Shown: piece by piece, positions 1 to 10,893 of the stretch | How the letters are laid out: every line of letters starts with the position of its first letter | How positions within the stretch are numbered: the stretch's first letter is position 1 | Source: Labia minor | Lineage: Eukaryota; Arthropoda; Insecta; Dermaptera; Spongiphoridae | Length of the DNA: 64,000 bases | NCBI GenBank assembly: GCA_963082975.1 | Contig: OY720345.1 | Span: forward strand, 29,024,611 to 29,088,610 | Direction of reading: 5' to 3' | Notes under the pieces: generated by a model | Seen by the model: only the letters and a program-made list of their open reading frames with translations | The model's database searches: none | Told to the model about the DNA's origin: nothing | Made by a program: the position numbers and the translations under genes

Positions 1-115
1 TATTTATCAATTTTAATTTATAATTTGTAATTTTAATTAAATTAAATTTAAATATAATATATGTTATTTAATCCAATTCAAATTGCGAAATAGTTGAGTG
101 GAGACACTCCAGCTT
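1..115 (+). repeat. 3' end of a dispersed repeat (family R1)
   Basis: The segment ends in the same block as the 3' ends near 4470 and 25664: an AT-rich run, then a sequence with the stem-loop GAGTG-gaga-CACTC and the end CCAGCT. Here the stem is slightly decayed. Only the 3' part lies in the window. R1 copies carry a GT microsatellite and a hairpin near the 3' end, as Helentron-associated (DINE-1/HINE-type) elements do; that assignment is an inference. Confidence 0.6.
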
Positions 116-1266
116 ATTATTATATTAGTGCGGAATGAATTATATTTAGTTGCATTTTCTTTTGATTCAATGAAATTGTATATGAAGGACATTGTACAAA
201 TTGGCCAGTGCTTAACCCTCGAAATTCATCTATTTACAACATATCCTGTTTTTAAAATAAATAACTTGAAATCATTCCAACTAAAATGCAAAACTTCATG
301 AAATGGACATCTACGAAGTGCATAAATAAATATTCATTTGAAAATGATCAAGTGAATTATTATAATAAATCGGACGATTTGCATATGTCTGGTTTATCTC
401 TGATGACTTGTCAGCAAATGTAGGTCTTCCCCATTTTGTTTTATTTCTTTTTCAGCTAAAGAAGCTGTCATTAATATTTATAATCCCTTCTTTTCATTCA
501 TCTTTACTGAAACGATGAAAGAATTCTAACAGAATGGAAAATTAATTTAATTTTGGATTTTCCTACAATTTGGATCAACTCCAAAGACGATTGAAATGAA
601 TTGATTTATAATCATATTCAAAAATAAACTTGTTTTTTTCTCATTTATGGTGATATAAATTACATAAATATATATATAATCTATATGGTTAATTAGTTGT
701 TGATAATTCCAGCTACTACCTTTAATCCATATCATTTAATATTCATATATGGGTAACCATTTCTCGAAAAATATTACTTTCATAGTAAATTACAGGGTCA
801 TTTAACCCTTCATCGTTTTATATTTAGGCTAGGATGAGATAAAGAGGAGAAATTGTAGTTAAAGGATATGATTTCTTAATAAAAGGAGACGAAGAGAGTG
901 AAAAAATTATAAGTTCACATGAGGATGGGGCGCTATACTTGGCAATAAATATCATCTGTCATCTTTATAAGATTTATCTTCCAGTTTCCTTGATCTAAAG
1001 TATAAATCCAAACAATATTATTAAAATTCAACTAAATTAATATCTAGAAAAAAACTAAACATCATTACTAATAGTGGTGGAACTTAACTTGAATAATTAT
1101 ATATATAATATTTATAATATTATTTATAATATTAAATCACTTTTCTAAAATATAATAAAGTATATTTAATTATATTCATATAATTTCAAAAAAATTGAAT
1201 CCATTCTACTGATCATAGAACACCTCTACTCCACTTAGGCAGTAACTGACTTGATAGGCGCTGTCC
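116..1266. other. AT-rich intergenic DNA, no gene seen
   Basis: Only short open frames without recognisable domains, with scattered poly-A/poly-T and AT runs. No splice-framed coding exon could be supported on either strand. Confidence 0.6.
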
Positions 1267-1274
1267 TTTTAAAG

Positions 1275-1582
1275 TAGTGGTTTTCAAACCTATTTGGCCA
1301 AGCGCTCCCTTTCCAAAAAAAAATGTACTCACTGCCCCCTGAAAATTAACTTTTTTTAATTCTAATAACAATAAAACAGAAAGATAAATGTATCTATTCG
1401 CAAATATTATAAATAAAGGTGTAAATTAGAAAACATTGAAATTATTTATCTATTTTTTGAACCCCCACGCACACACAGAATAGAAAAGTAATATACAAGT
1501 AATTTTCCCTAAATTCATCACCGCCCCCTGGATCGCTGCAGCGCCAACGAGGGGGCGGTAGCACCCACTTTAAGAAACACTG
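1275..1582. mobile_element. hAT-type MITE (family H2, older copy)
   Basis: The imperfect inverted ends are tagtggttttcaaacc at the left and aagaaacactg at the right. They are flanked by ttttaaag (1267-1274) and ttttatag (1583-1590), an 8-bp target duplication with one mismatch, which is the hAT signature. The left part (ttggccaagcgc) and the right part (cgccccctggat) match the better preserved copy at 23380-23712. It is non-coding and presumably moved by an autonomous hAT transposase elsewhere. Confidence 0.75.
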
Positions 1583-1590
1583 TTTTATAG

Positions 1591-2482
1591 GATGTACAAA
1601 AGTCAGAGGTCTTTTTTGATATCCTAAAAATACTAAATTAAATTTATACAAAAAAACAATTAAATGATCCAATTATTATATATTGAAATAAATATTTATT
1701 AAATCTCCTTATCAGTTGATGTCAATAAGATAATATAAATACTTATTAATAATTATTTATATAATCATAAATGTAATAAACAAACCTTATCAATAATGAA
1801 GGAGTGATTGATAGGGTTGGATTATAAAACGAGATTATTATTTCTAATAATATGGTCCATGTCCTTCTATATTTGACCCATAAAGACCCCCTCAAACGAT
1901 TCGTCAAGATTTCCTCAGTCATGGGTCATTACTCTCACTAATGTCATGGTCTGTTTTTTTCTTTCTCTCTATGCCCCCGTCACTTTTTGTAAAACTATTT
2001 CTTAATTACAACAACAAACAAGAAATCAGGAATAATGTAATCTATTTCCTTCTTTTTTAATATGATATATAAAAAGTATATATATATATGAAATTAATAA
2101 AAAATATTTAAACATCCAGCGTATAAGATAAATACATATTTTAATTATTAAAGCAATAAAAATGAAAAGGACATTACGTTATATTTTGCATTGAAAGATT
2201 TAATAATAAAAGAGAAATATTTTTTTTTTATTAATTATTCTTTTAATATTCAGTTTCCTGTAAAATTTTGCACAATAATTTTTAATTGATGGTTATAATG
2301 AATGAAAGAAAGATTAAATTGAAAAAAATAATGATATACAATTTAATTGATCAATTGTAAAATTAGAATAATATATATTTAAATGAATATAAATGTATGG
2401 TTCAATATATTATCATAATTAAAATAAAAAAGAATAATTTATCTATAAAATATTGTATAAAGAGTTAATTTTTAAGTGAACA
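1591..2482. other. AT-rich intergenic DNA, no gene seen
   Basis: No supported ORF. 1855-1960 is less AT-rich and contains tgaccca and tgggtca in inverted orientation about 55 bp apart; no element ends were found around it. Confidence 0.5.
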
Positions 2483-2490
2483 CTCTAACC

Positions 2491-2683
2491 CAGTGTTTCC
2501 CAACGTGGGGCCCACGCCACACAGGAGGGCAATTTGATTGTAAAAAGGGGTAATTCGAAAATGGATTGGACACCGGTTTAACCCTTTTTAATATTAAAAA
2601 TTATGTATATGATACAAAGGGGGCAATAAGAATTTTAGAAGGGCTAAGGTGGGGCATGGCACAAAAAAGATTGGGAAACACTG
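2491..2683. mobile_element. hAT-type MITE (family H1) with perfect 8-bp TSD
   Basis: The terminal inverted repeats are cagtgtttcccaac at the left and ttgggaaacactg at the right, bounded by the perfect 8-bp direct repeat ctctaacc (2483-2490 and 2684-2691). At 193 bp with no transposase it is a non-autonomous hAT element. The small open frame inside has no domain and is not called a gene. A second copy with its left end missing lies at 12553-12682. Confidence 0.88.
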
Positions 2684-3025
2684 CTCTAACCAAGAGGTCG
2701 GGGAATTTTACCCCACATGAGGTAAAAATGAAACTTTTTTGTGAGTAAACAGTATATATTTTTATTTGTTATTTTATAAACCTGTTAAATTTTTAGTTAT
2801 TTTCTTTTCAAAATTATCTTGGTGGCTAAATAAGAAGATTTCGTTTTTTTTTTGCTCTTCACCATAGGGTAATATCAACTTACACAAAATATTTTGGGGC
2901 AATGAATAAAAAAGTTCCCCGACTGCTGCTCTAACCTCTACACTCTACAGCTTTACACTGTTTAACACATAGAGTTTAAATTATAAATATCAAATTATAA
3001 GTAACGAAGAAATGAACCATATTAA

Positions 3026-3268
3026 CATACTATGAGCGGGGCGGGTATTTGTACCCGTTGCGGGGACTGCCACTTATAAGCGGGGCGGGTATTTATACCC
3101 GTTGCCACTTATATAATATATATTTTCCCTTGTGTCACTTAAAATTAATTATTTTAAACGATAACTAATATATATCCCTTATATAAGTGGCAACGGGTAT
3201 AAATACCCGCCCCGCTTATAAGTGGCAGTCCCCGCAACGGGTACAAATACCCGCCAGCTCATAGTGTG
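3026..3268. mobile_element. TTAA-flanked fold-back element (piggyBac-like MITE)
   Basis: Two nearly perfect inverted arms of about 90 bp (roughly 3026-3117 and 3176-3268) surround a short AT-rich centre. TTAA stands directly outside both ends (3022-3025 and 3269-3272), the target choice of piggyBac-type transposases. Each arm contains two copies of a GC-rich unit around gcggggcgggtattt, and the core gggtatttrtaccc is itself palindromic. There is no coding capacity. The ends do not show the canonical piggyBac CCC start, so the superfamily rests on the TTAA duplication. Confidence 0.75.
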
Positions 3269-3272
3269 TTAA

Positions 3273-3859
3273 ATATTAAATACTATAGATTTATATAATT
3301 AACTGAGCTATTAGGAAAATTATTTATTTAAAAAAAAATAATAAAAATTGGAAGTGCCACTGGATAAGAACGGTTGAAGAAATGTGGTGGTTACCTTCGT
3401 GTATAAAAATAATCTGAGAAAGTTGTTATTATTTATACTGTATATAACAGTTAATTTATTTTATTTTTCTGATATATTATATATTTTAAAAAAAATTCAT
3501 GACTTAATTAAAAATTCAAAAGTAAGTGTTAACTTAAATGTAAATTTAAAATAATAGAGAAATATTAAAAAATATTAAATTCACTCAATGATATAAAGTT
3601 ATGTTTAGTATATACATATAACGGAAGTTTATAAAAATATTTATTTATTTTTTGTAAAGAATCTATTTTTATTTCAAAAAAAATTGTTCAATGATTTTGA
3701 TAAAATTCAATCTATTTGAAAATAGTTTATTTCCAAAAAACAAAATAATAAAATAGAGGTTAATCTATAAATTGATGAACTGACCTTTAATAATAATAAT
3801 AATAAATAATCAAATTTGTGATTCATTCTAGAACTTTGCTCTCATTTTTTACTATCTCG
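3273..3859. other. AT-rich intergenic DNA, no gene seen
   Basis: No supported ORF or element ends; a short AAT microsatellite lies near 3790. Confidence 0.5.
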
Positions 3860-3965
3860 CCAGAGATAGTATTGCGATCACGAAAATTTTCGATGTTGAG
3901 ATTTTGATGTTTTTATACGTTTTGAAGGTTCCTGAATCATTTTCACTAAGGTTGAGAAAAATGTC

Positions 3966-4019
<54 letters not shown>

Positions 4020-4470
4020 GGCAAGATTACGCAAAAACGGTTTGAGCTAGAATGATGCAATTTGGTACATGAGCATTATTCAAAATTCATAGTTATCTAT
4101 CAACTTTTGAGAAATGTAGCTCAAGCGGAAGAGGGTCATTACCTACGTTTTGATTTTTTTTCCTCTAAAGTGACCGTAAAAATGAAGATATATGTTTGAT
4201 AATTTTTCACATGATTAATAATTGTATATAACTGCTATATATAGAATTTCAGCTTGATTGAATCGCTGAAAGTACCAGAATTAATTTTTTAACACTGCAA
4301 ATTTCACGCGCCAACACGTGCCATGGTGCCATCAATAAAAAACCAAACATGCGCTGGTTTAATATTTATTATTTATAATTTATAATTAATTAAATTTAAT
4401 TTAAATATAATATATTATGTTATTTAATCCAATTCAAATTGCGAGATAGTCGAGTGGAGACACTCCAGCT
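3860..4470 (+). repeat. Dispersed repeat R1 (copy A), with GT microsatellite and 3' hairpin
   Basis: Co-linear with 25079-25664 over most of its length. The order is agagatagtatt, a block with ttgatgtttttatacg, a GT microsatellite at 3966-4010, the phrase acggtttgagctagaatgat, an AT-rich stretch, then the terminal stem-loop GAGTG-gaga-CACTC and end CCAGCT. No transposase frame. The apparent ORFs are translations of the GT run. The architecture fits a non-autonomous Helentron-type element. Confidence 0.7.
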
Positions 4471-4472
4471 TA

Positions 4473-5300
4473 TTTTCTATTCTATTCATAATTAATAAAT
4501 AATAAAATATTTATTGTGCCTATATTGTACAAATTTGATTTTTATTTCTGAATGAAAATATATTTTATTTTTATTTTCTAAATTTCTTTTAATTGAATTG
4601 GTCCTTTTTATCTGTAATCCGTCGATATCGATGTTTTTTTTTATTTTCTATTATAATAAATACATATATACATAAGAGTATTATAATAGATTGATTTAAA
4701 AATAAATAAGGAAAAATAATTTAAATTAGGTTTTGAAAAAAAAAAATATTTTTATCTTTAATTTTTAAAAAGTGATCTATTGACACTTGTACTCAATTGA
4801 TAATAAACGAAAATATATTATTTCTTTATTTCTTTATTAATATTCCATATTCTAATTCTTTATGAAGAAAGTTTTCTTCCGCCTCACGATGACGAAATGT
4901 TATTATAATTATTTATGTATATCTCAATCATTTGATCTATTCAACCAATCAATCGTTGTAATAAAAAAAACAATGAATATTATTATTGCTACTTTTATAG
5001 CTCGATCGAGAGTGTAAGATGCCTTAGGCTTAAAAATTAAATAGACATCTACAACATTTGATATCGAATTTAATCCCAGGGATTTATAGTGTCTATCTGT
5101 TTAAACTGATTGAGCTTTATAAATAGATCATTTGATTCATTAAAATTATATAGAATTAAAAAAAATAAGATATATGGACAAAGAGGAGAAAGATGGAGAT
5201 CAATTTACAACTAACAGCAACATGAAGTATATATAATGCCATAATAAATTAAATATATATATACTTTTAAAAATTAAAATTACTCATTTCTAATGATATT
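4473..5300. other. AT-rich intergenic DNA; right end shared with 40553-40645 in inverted orientation
   Basis: No gene. The last 100 bp (about 5201-5300) is the reverse complement of 40553-40645, so an unnamed repeat surrounds the mariner insertion in both places. Confidence 0.5.
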
Positions 5301-5801
5301 CAAGGGCGTGATTTTTTGAATTTCGTGTCTTTTAAATGAAATGGTAACACTACTCCTGTCAGCAGTCAATTATCAGCTGACTCCTGTCGAAATTTGGACC
5401 AGCTGGGTCTTTTAGTTTTTGATTGACATCCATTAATAAAAGACTACCACGTGATTTTAGAAAAAAATGGAATTTCGTGTGCTCATTAAGCAGGGGTGTT
5501 TAGCGTTGTTTAATCGCAATATGGATGAGTTTTTGAGCCGTTTAGGAACCGAGGATAAAACCTGGATCCACCACATCACACAAGAGACCAAACAACAGTC
5601 AAAACAGTGGGTTTTTCGGGGTGAATCGGTATCAAAGAAGGCTTCGACAATTCTTATTTTTTGGAAGGGGTAAAAAATATTGGAGAAACGTTGCACGAAG
5701 TGTATAAAGTTCCAAGAAGACGACGTTGAAAATTAAAATAATTTGTTATCCAAAAACCTGTGTATCATTCAAAAAGTTACGGACTTATTGACCTACCCTC
5801 G
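5301..5801. mobile_element. Mariner-derived element, family M1 (copy 1), with transposase relic
   Basis: The right end carries the M1 terminal repeat (cggacttattgacctaccctcg); the left end is shortened. Internally the plus strand reads WIHHITQETKQQSKQW, the region after the first catalytic Asp in mariner transposases, but the frame opens and closes around it. Related copies lie at 12862, 40363, 41795, 43469 and 51349. The gypsy element at 5812 inserted just outside its right end. Confidence 0.75.
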
Positions 5802-5811
5802 TTTATATATA

Positions 5812-6109
5812 TGTAAGTTCGGGTTTGGCCACGGGAGGGCGTTGGATTGAACAGAGCCAGACACACACGAACAGAAAGAAACAAGCATTCATCATAGAAG
5901 CACCTATCCACTATTATTTTGTTATATATTTTTCCCCTTATGAATTTAACCAAGTTACGCTACCAAGAGACTTGAGATTTGTTTCTCTATACATTTCAGG
6001 TACTAGCTTGGCCATTTTAAAATCAATGTACATATGTAAATAAATATCTCTATACATTTCAGAAACTACATCTCACTTCTTTTATCTCCAAATAAATCCC
6101 TCACTTATA
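5812..6109 (+). repeat. 5' LTR of Ty3/gypsy element 1
   Basis: This 298-bp repeat is identical by eye to 10338-10635. It starts TGTAAGT and ends ACTTATA, an imperfect inverted terminal pair (a T where TG...CA would have C; both LTRs share it). TATA flanks the element on both sides, a plausible 4-bp target duplication, although both flanks are AT repeats. The 72-codon frame inside is non-coding LTR. Confidence 0.93.
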
Positions 6110-6132
6110 AAACAAATCGAGCTTCTTCCGAG

Positions 6133-9100
6133 ATGGCAGCGAAGGTTATAATACATATGGTCAAGGAGCAAGTTGATGGCGCTATGGTGAGTTCCTTCCA
6201 CGCTATCAGTTTCCAGGGCTCTTCCCTGACTTACTTATTTCCTGAAAAGTACCGTCACGAATCTCATCACCTTAAGCTGATGAAATTAAGCGTTATTCAG
6301 GCAGCCTGTAAAAGTATGACAAGGGTCGGGAATTTCAGAAACCCAAAGGTGGCTCTAGATGAAGATATAAGGAAATTATATTTAGACAATGATGATAATT
6401 TCATTTTTAAAGACGAAATGCTTGAAGAACAATTAAATAATTCTATTAATTTAACAAACATGGATAACACCATTGACATAAATAATTCAATCCACGTATT
6501 AAAGGATATTGAAAAAAAATTCAATTTAGAAATATTTTTAGGCAAAAACCAAGATGTCGATGTATGGATTGAAAAATTTGAAAAAGAATGTTTGAGGTTC
6601 GATCTACAAAATGAAACAATAAAAATTCAAGCATTAAAATATTTTTTGGCAGACATTGCTAAAAATTGGTATGAATTAAATCTAAAAAAAAATCTACATT
6701 TATGGGCAGATTGGAAAAAATCAATCTTATTAACTTTTCAAAAGAGAGGATGGTCCCAAGTTAGAAAAGCTTTTAATTTTAAATTTCTAGGGGGCTCCAT
6801 AATAAGTTATTGCATTGAGAAAGAAAATCTTTTAATAGATTCGGACCCTCATATCTCAGAACAAACTAAAATTAATTTAATTGTCATTGGATTACCATTA
6901 AAAATTCAAGATGAATTAGATAAATTTCAAATAAAGAAATCTGATCATCTCATAAGTATATTGCAGAAATATGAGAATATTCCATTACATAAAAACAACA
7001 TTAATATAAAACAAAGTAATAAAATTGAATGTCTTGAATGTTTAAAACTAGGTTTTTCTAAGAGATTTCACCCAGTGCAACTATGTAGGAATATTCAAAA
7101 TAAAACACGCCCAAAAGTAATGCTTGGTGAAGAACAATTTAATGAATTGGTTAAAAAAAAACTAATTATGCCCTGCGATAAAACCCAGCTGATTAAATTA
7201 AATGTAATAATTAATAAGAATAGATATTTAAAAGGAATCTATGACACCGGTTCTAATATATCAATCATCAATTTAAATGTGGTGAAAGGATTAAATGATA
7301 AATTGAAGGACCACAATAAAATTTTATTCAAAACATTAGCTGGTTTTTGTCGTGTTGATGGACAAATTTCTTTAAAATTAAAAATAGGTTTAATAGAAAA
7401 ACAAGTAAATATATTCTGTATTAATAATAATAAATTTTCCTTTGAATTGATTCTGGGATTAGATTTAATAACGAAATTTAAACTATGTCAAAATAATGAA
7501 TTAAAAATATTTCAAAGAATAAATTTTAAAAATATACCGTTAAATAAAAATAAAGATATTAAAAGCTTAGAAAATAATTCAAACCCATTTAAAAATAAAA
7601 CCTTAACAAATGATTTCTCCTTAAACCATATTAATAAAAAAAATAAAATTATATTTAATAATACATTGTATAATATAAATATAAACGAATACATAAAATT
7701 AGAAGAATATGGACACTATTTAAATCATTTAAATGCAAAAGAAAAAGATAAAACATTTTTATTATTAAAAGAAAATAATGAATTATTTGCAAAAAACAAA
7801 TTCGATGTAGGAAAAATAAAAGATACAGAGGCTCAAATAAAATTGCGTGATTATCAATATATATATAAAAAACCCTATAGATGTTCTGTCACAACACAGA
7901 ATGAAATAGACAGTCAAATAAAAAAACTTTTAGAAATGAATCTAATTGAAGAATCAAGCTCGCCTTTTGCGGCTCCAGTAACATTGGCTTATAAGAAAGA
8001 CGAAGGAAAAAAATCACGCCTATGTATCGATTATTCATGTCTAAACAGGATTTTATTACCTGAGTCTCATCCTTTCCCAAGAATTGATGATATAATGATA
8101 AAGGCAGGAAATTGCAACTGGTTCACGGCATTGGATGTTAATTCGGCCTTTTGGTCTATACCATTAAGAAGAAAGGATAGGGAAAAGTCGGCCTTTGTAA
8201 CACAAAATGGCCACTTTCAATGGAATGTACTCCCATTTGGACTTCGAGCTTCATCTGGAATATTTCAAAGAATTCTTGCAAATTCCATTAGGAGAAATAA
8301 TTTAAACACGTTCTGTATGAATTATATTGACGACATCCTTATTTTCTCCGAAAGTTTTGAAAAACATTTAGAACATTTAAAGTTAGTTTTTAAGATGTTG
8401 AAAGAAGAAGGTTTTAAGCTGAAATTATCAAAATGCAATATCGCGAAAAATGAAATTAAATATTTAGGACATATTATTAAAAAAGGCAAAATAAGACCTT
8501 TAAAAGATAACTTGATAGCAATAAAAGATTTCAAAATTCCAAAAGATAAGAAAAATGTACGGCAATTTCTTGGTAAAATAAATTTTTATTATAAGTATAT
8601 AGACAAATCGGTAGAATTGTTAGAACCTCTTCATAATTTACTAAGAAAAAATGTAAAGTTTGAATGGACGGACAAATGTCAGAGTGCTTTTAATAAAGTA
8701 AAAGAGCTTTTATGTACCTCGCCAATATTATTAATTTTTAATCCAAATAAGAAGAGTTACATATTTACGGATGGATCGTCGGAAGGAATCGGTGCAATAT
8801 TGAAGCAAAAAGATGATGAAGGATTCTTACATCCAGTAGCCTACTTTTCAAAAAAACTAACTCCACTACAAAAGAAAAGAAAGGCTATCTATTTGGAGTG
8901 TTTAGCTATAAAGGAAGCTGTACAACACTGGCAATACTGGCTAATAGATAAACCATTTACAGTCATCACAGACCACAAACCCCTGGAAAATTTCAAAGTA
9001 AATGCAAGACCAGATGAGCCCCTTGGTGAATTAATTCTTTATCTTTCCCAATATGACTTTGAAATCATTTACGCCCCTGGCAGCACAAACACTGAGGCCG

Positions 9101-10308
9101 ACGCCCTTTCCAGAAATCCAGTCCTCAGTTATTGTCATAATGAAGATGTCATCAAAGTGGTAAACTTAATAACACAAGAACAAATAATGGCAGACCAAAG
9201 TTTAAATATCACTGAAATAAACAATTCTAAAAACATTATAAATGAAAAAGGAGTTTATTTAAAGAAAATAAATGATGACAAAAGAATATTTGTATCTATG
9301 TCCTTAGGAAAAAAAATAATAGATTTAACTCACAACTACTATGGTCATATAGGGGTAAAACATATGTTAAGTAAAATTAGACCTGAGTACTATTTTAAAG
9401 GAATGGATTTTTTAATACGAAAGTATTGCAGAGAATGCAAGGCATGTTTAGAAAATAAGTCAAGAAGAGAGAGATTACTCGGAAAAGCATCCATTTTGGG
9501 TCCAGCAACAAGACCCTTTGAAATCATGTCCCTGGATACAATAGGGGGTTGCAAAGACAGATATACAAAAAAAAGATACATGCATGTGCTCATTGATCAT
9601 TTCTCAAGATTTGTCTTTATTTTAACATCAACAACTCAATCGTCAAAAGATTTTATTAAACTTATAAAAAAGGTTGACGATTCGAACCAAATAGATAACC
9701 TGTTGGCGGATCAGTATCCTGGGATAAATTCGGAAGATTTTAAAAAATTTTTAACTAAGAATAACATAAAACTGATTTTCACATGTACTGATTGTCCGGA
9801 GTCAAATGGTTTAGTTGAACGAGTGAACCAGTCTTTAACAAATAGGCTGAGGATAAAGAGAAATGATTCTAAAAATAAAGGAAAAGGATGGGCCGTTTTG
9901 GCAGAAGAATGTGTCAGAGAATATAATGGAACAACACACAGTTCCACCAGATTCTCTCCTGAATATTTACTACTTGGAAAACATTCAGAGATAGTTCCAG
10001 AAGAATTTAGCAAGGAAAGAGATCTGGAATATGATAGAAAAGAAGCTTTAAAATTCTCGAATAAGTCAGCTGAAGAAAACAGATTCAGAATAAATAAAAA
10101 AAGAAGGGATTATTCATTTAGGAAAAATGACTTAGTTTATGTAGAATTAGGAAATAAATTAAATAGAGACAAGCTAGACAAAATTCGAGACGGGCCGTAC
10201 AGAGTTATAGAAAGAATATCAAACTCTATATATAAAATAGAAAAGAATAAAAAAAATAAAAAATTTTCCTTATTTCATATTAAAAATCTTTTACCCTTTA
10301 CAAAATAA
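6133..10308 (+). CDS. Gag-Pol polyprotein of Ty3/gypsy retrotransposon
   Basis: A single 1391-residue frame. A gag-like region occupies roughly residues 1-290, followed by a cysteine-containing stretch (CLECLKLG...C near 300) that is at best a degenerate zinc knuckle. The aspartic protease has DTGS at 371-374 and LILGLDL further on. The reverse transcriptase follows at about 590-790 with the catalytic motif YIDD at 731-734. RNase H starts around FTDGSS (Asp880). The integrase has an HHCC zinc site (His1067, His1072, then CRECKAC) and a catalytic triad Asp1135, Asp1193, Glu1229 (D-X35-E). It copies element RNA into DNA and inserts it in the nucleus. The ATG at 6133 is 24 nt after the LTR. Gag and Pol share one frame with no frameshift, so their ratio must be set by processing or another route. 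No catalytic motif is missing. Confidence 0.95.
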   Translation: MAAKVIIHMVKEQVDGAMVSSFHAISFQGSSLTYLFPEKYRHESHHLKLMKLSVIQAACKSMTRVGNFRNPKVALDEDIRKLYLDNDDNFIFKDEMLEEQLNNSINLTNMDNTIDINNSIHVLKDIEKKFNLEIFLGKNQDVDVWIEKFEKECLRFDLQNETIKIQALKYFLADIAKNWYELNLKKNLHLWADWKKSILLTFQKRGWSQVRKAFNFKFLGGSIISYCIEKENLLIDSDPHISEQTKINLIVIGLPLKIQDELDKFQIKKSDHLISILQKYENIPLHKNNINIKQSNKIECLECLKLGFSKRFHPVQLCRNIQNKTRPKVMLGEEQFNELVKKKLIMPCDKTQLIKLNVIINKNRYLKGIYDTGSNISIINLNVVKGLNDKLKDHNKILFKTLAGFCRVDGQISLKLKIGLIEKQVNIFCINNNKFSFELILGLDLITKFKLCQNNELKIFQRINFKNIPLNKNKDIKSLENNSNPFKNKTLTNDFSLNHINKKNKIIFNNTLYNININEYIKLEEYGHYLNHLNAKEKDKTFLLLKENNELFAKNKFDVGKIKDTEAQIKLRDYQYIYKKPYRCSVTTQNEIDSQIKKLLEMNLIEESSSPFAAPVTLAYKKDEGKKSRLCIDYSCLNRILLPESHPFPRIDDIMIKAGNCNWFTALDVNSAFWSIPLRRKDREKSAFVTQNGHFQWNVLPFGLRASSGIFQRILANSIRRNNLNTFCMNYIDDILIFSESFEKHLEHLKLVFKMLKEEGFKLKLSKCNIAKNEIKYLGHIIKKGKIRPLKDNLIAIKDFKIPKDKKNVRQFLGKINFYYKYIDKSVELLEPLHNLLRKNVKFEWTDKCQSAFNKVKELLCTSPILLIFNPNKKSYIFTDGSSEGIGAILKQKDDEGFLHPVAYFSKKLTPLQKKRKAIYLECLAIKEAVQHWQYWLIDKPFTVITDHKPLENFKVNARPDEPLGELILYLSQYDFEIIYAPGSTNTEADALSRNPVLSYCHNEDVIKVVNLITQEQIMADQSLNITEINNSKNIINEKGVYLKKINDDKRIFVSMSLGKKIIDLTHNYYGHIGVKHMLSKIRPEYYFKGMDFLIRKYCRECKACLENKSRRERLLGKASILGPATRPFEIMSLDTIGGCKDRYTKKRYMHVLIDHFSRFVFILTSTTQSSKDFIKLIKKVDDSNQIDNLLADQYPGINSEDFKKFLTKNNIKLIFTCTDCPESNGLVERVNQSLTNRLRIKRNDSKNKGKGWAVLAEECVREYNGTTHSSTRFSPEYLLLGKHSEIVPEEFSKERDLEYDRKEALKFSNKSAEENRFRINKKRRDYSFRKNDLVYVELGNKLNRDKLDKIRDGPYRVIERISNSIYKIEKNKKNKKFSLFHIKNLLPFTK

Positions 10309-10327
10309 TGTGACGGTACTTTCTTTT

Positions 10328-10337
10328 GTGGGGGAGA
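10328..10337 (+). other. Polypurine tract of gypsy element 1
   Basis: The purine-rich run gtgggggaga lies directly before the 3' LTR, where plus-strand DNA synthesis of LTR elements is primed. Confidence 0.7.
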
Positions 10338-10635
10338 TGTAAGTTCGGGTTTGGCCACGGGAGGGCGTTGGATTGAACAGAGCCAGACACACACGAACAG
10401 AAAGAAACAAGCATTCATCATAGAAGCACCTATCCACTATTATTTTGTTATATATTTTTCCCCTTATGAATTTAACCAAGTTACGCTACCAAGAGACTTG
10501 AGATTTGTTTCTCTATACATTTCAGGTACTAGCTTGGCCATTTTAAAATCAATGTACATATGTAAATAAATATCTCTATACATTTCAGAAACTACATCTC
10601 ACTTCTTTTATCTCCAAATAAATCCCTCACTTATA
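10338..10635 (+). repeat. 3' LTR of Ty3/gypsy element 1
   Basis: Identical by eye to the 5' LTR at 5812-6109. It runs into a TATA dinucleotide tract, so the last base is uncertain by 1-2 positions. Confidence 0.93.
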
Positions 10636-10893
10636 TATATATATATATATATTACTATCTAAATATTTATTTGTAATTAGAATCAAGAACTTTTTATTCA
10701 TTTAGCAATCAAAATTAGAATTGCTGATTAGGATTAGGACGAAGACGAAGAGAATATAGCAATGGTTTTCTTTGTCAGGGGGCGGACAAGGGCTCAATAT
10801 TCTTTCTCACAAGAAAGAATTATTTTTGAAATTGAAAATTACTTAAATTAGTCTTACAATTAGCAGTAGATTCAGAGATAAATTTATAATAAC

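Larger units (their letters stand above)
5812..10635 (+). mobile_element. Complete Ty3/gypsy retrotransposon 1, apparently young
   Basis: The order is 5' LTR, a short 23-nt leader, one long gag-pol frame (6133-10308), a polypurine tract (gtgggggaga, ending 10337) and the 3' LTR, 4824 bp in all. Identical LTRs and an unbroken 1391-codon frame imply a recent insertion. No envelope-like frame follows pol. No TGG-type primer binding site follows the 5' LTR (it reads aaacaaatcgagc), so priming is unclear. It may be active or non-reference in other individuals. Confidence 0.93.

Noticed and set aside
3852-4060. Two overlapping minus-strand frames rich in Thr-His repeats
   Set aside because: They translate the GT microsatellite of repeat R1; no coding signal outside it.
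5825-6043. 72-codon frame, identical to 10351-10569
   Set aside because: It lies wholly inside the LTRs of gypsy element 1; identity reflects LTR duplication, not a gene pair.
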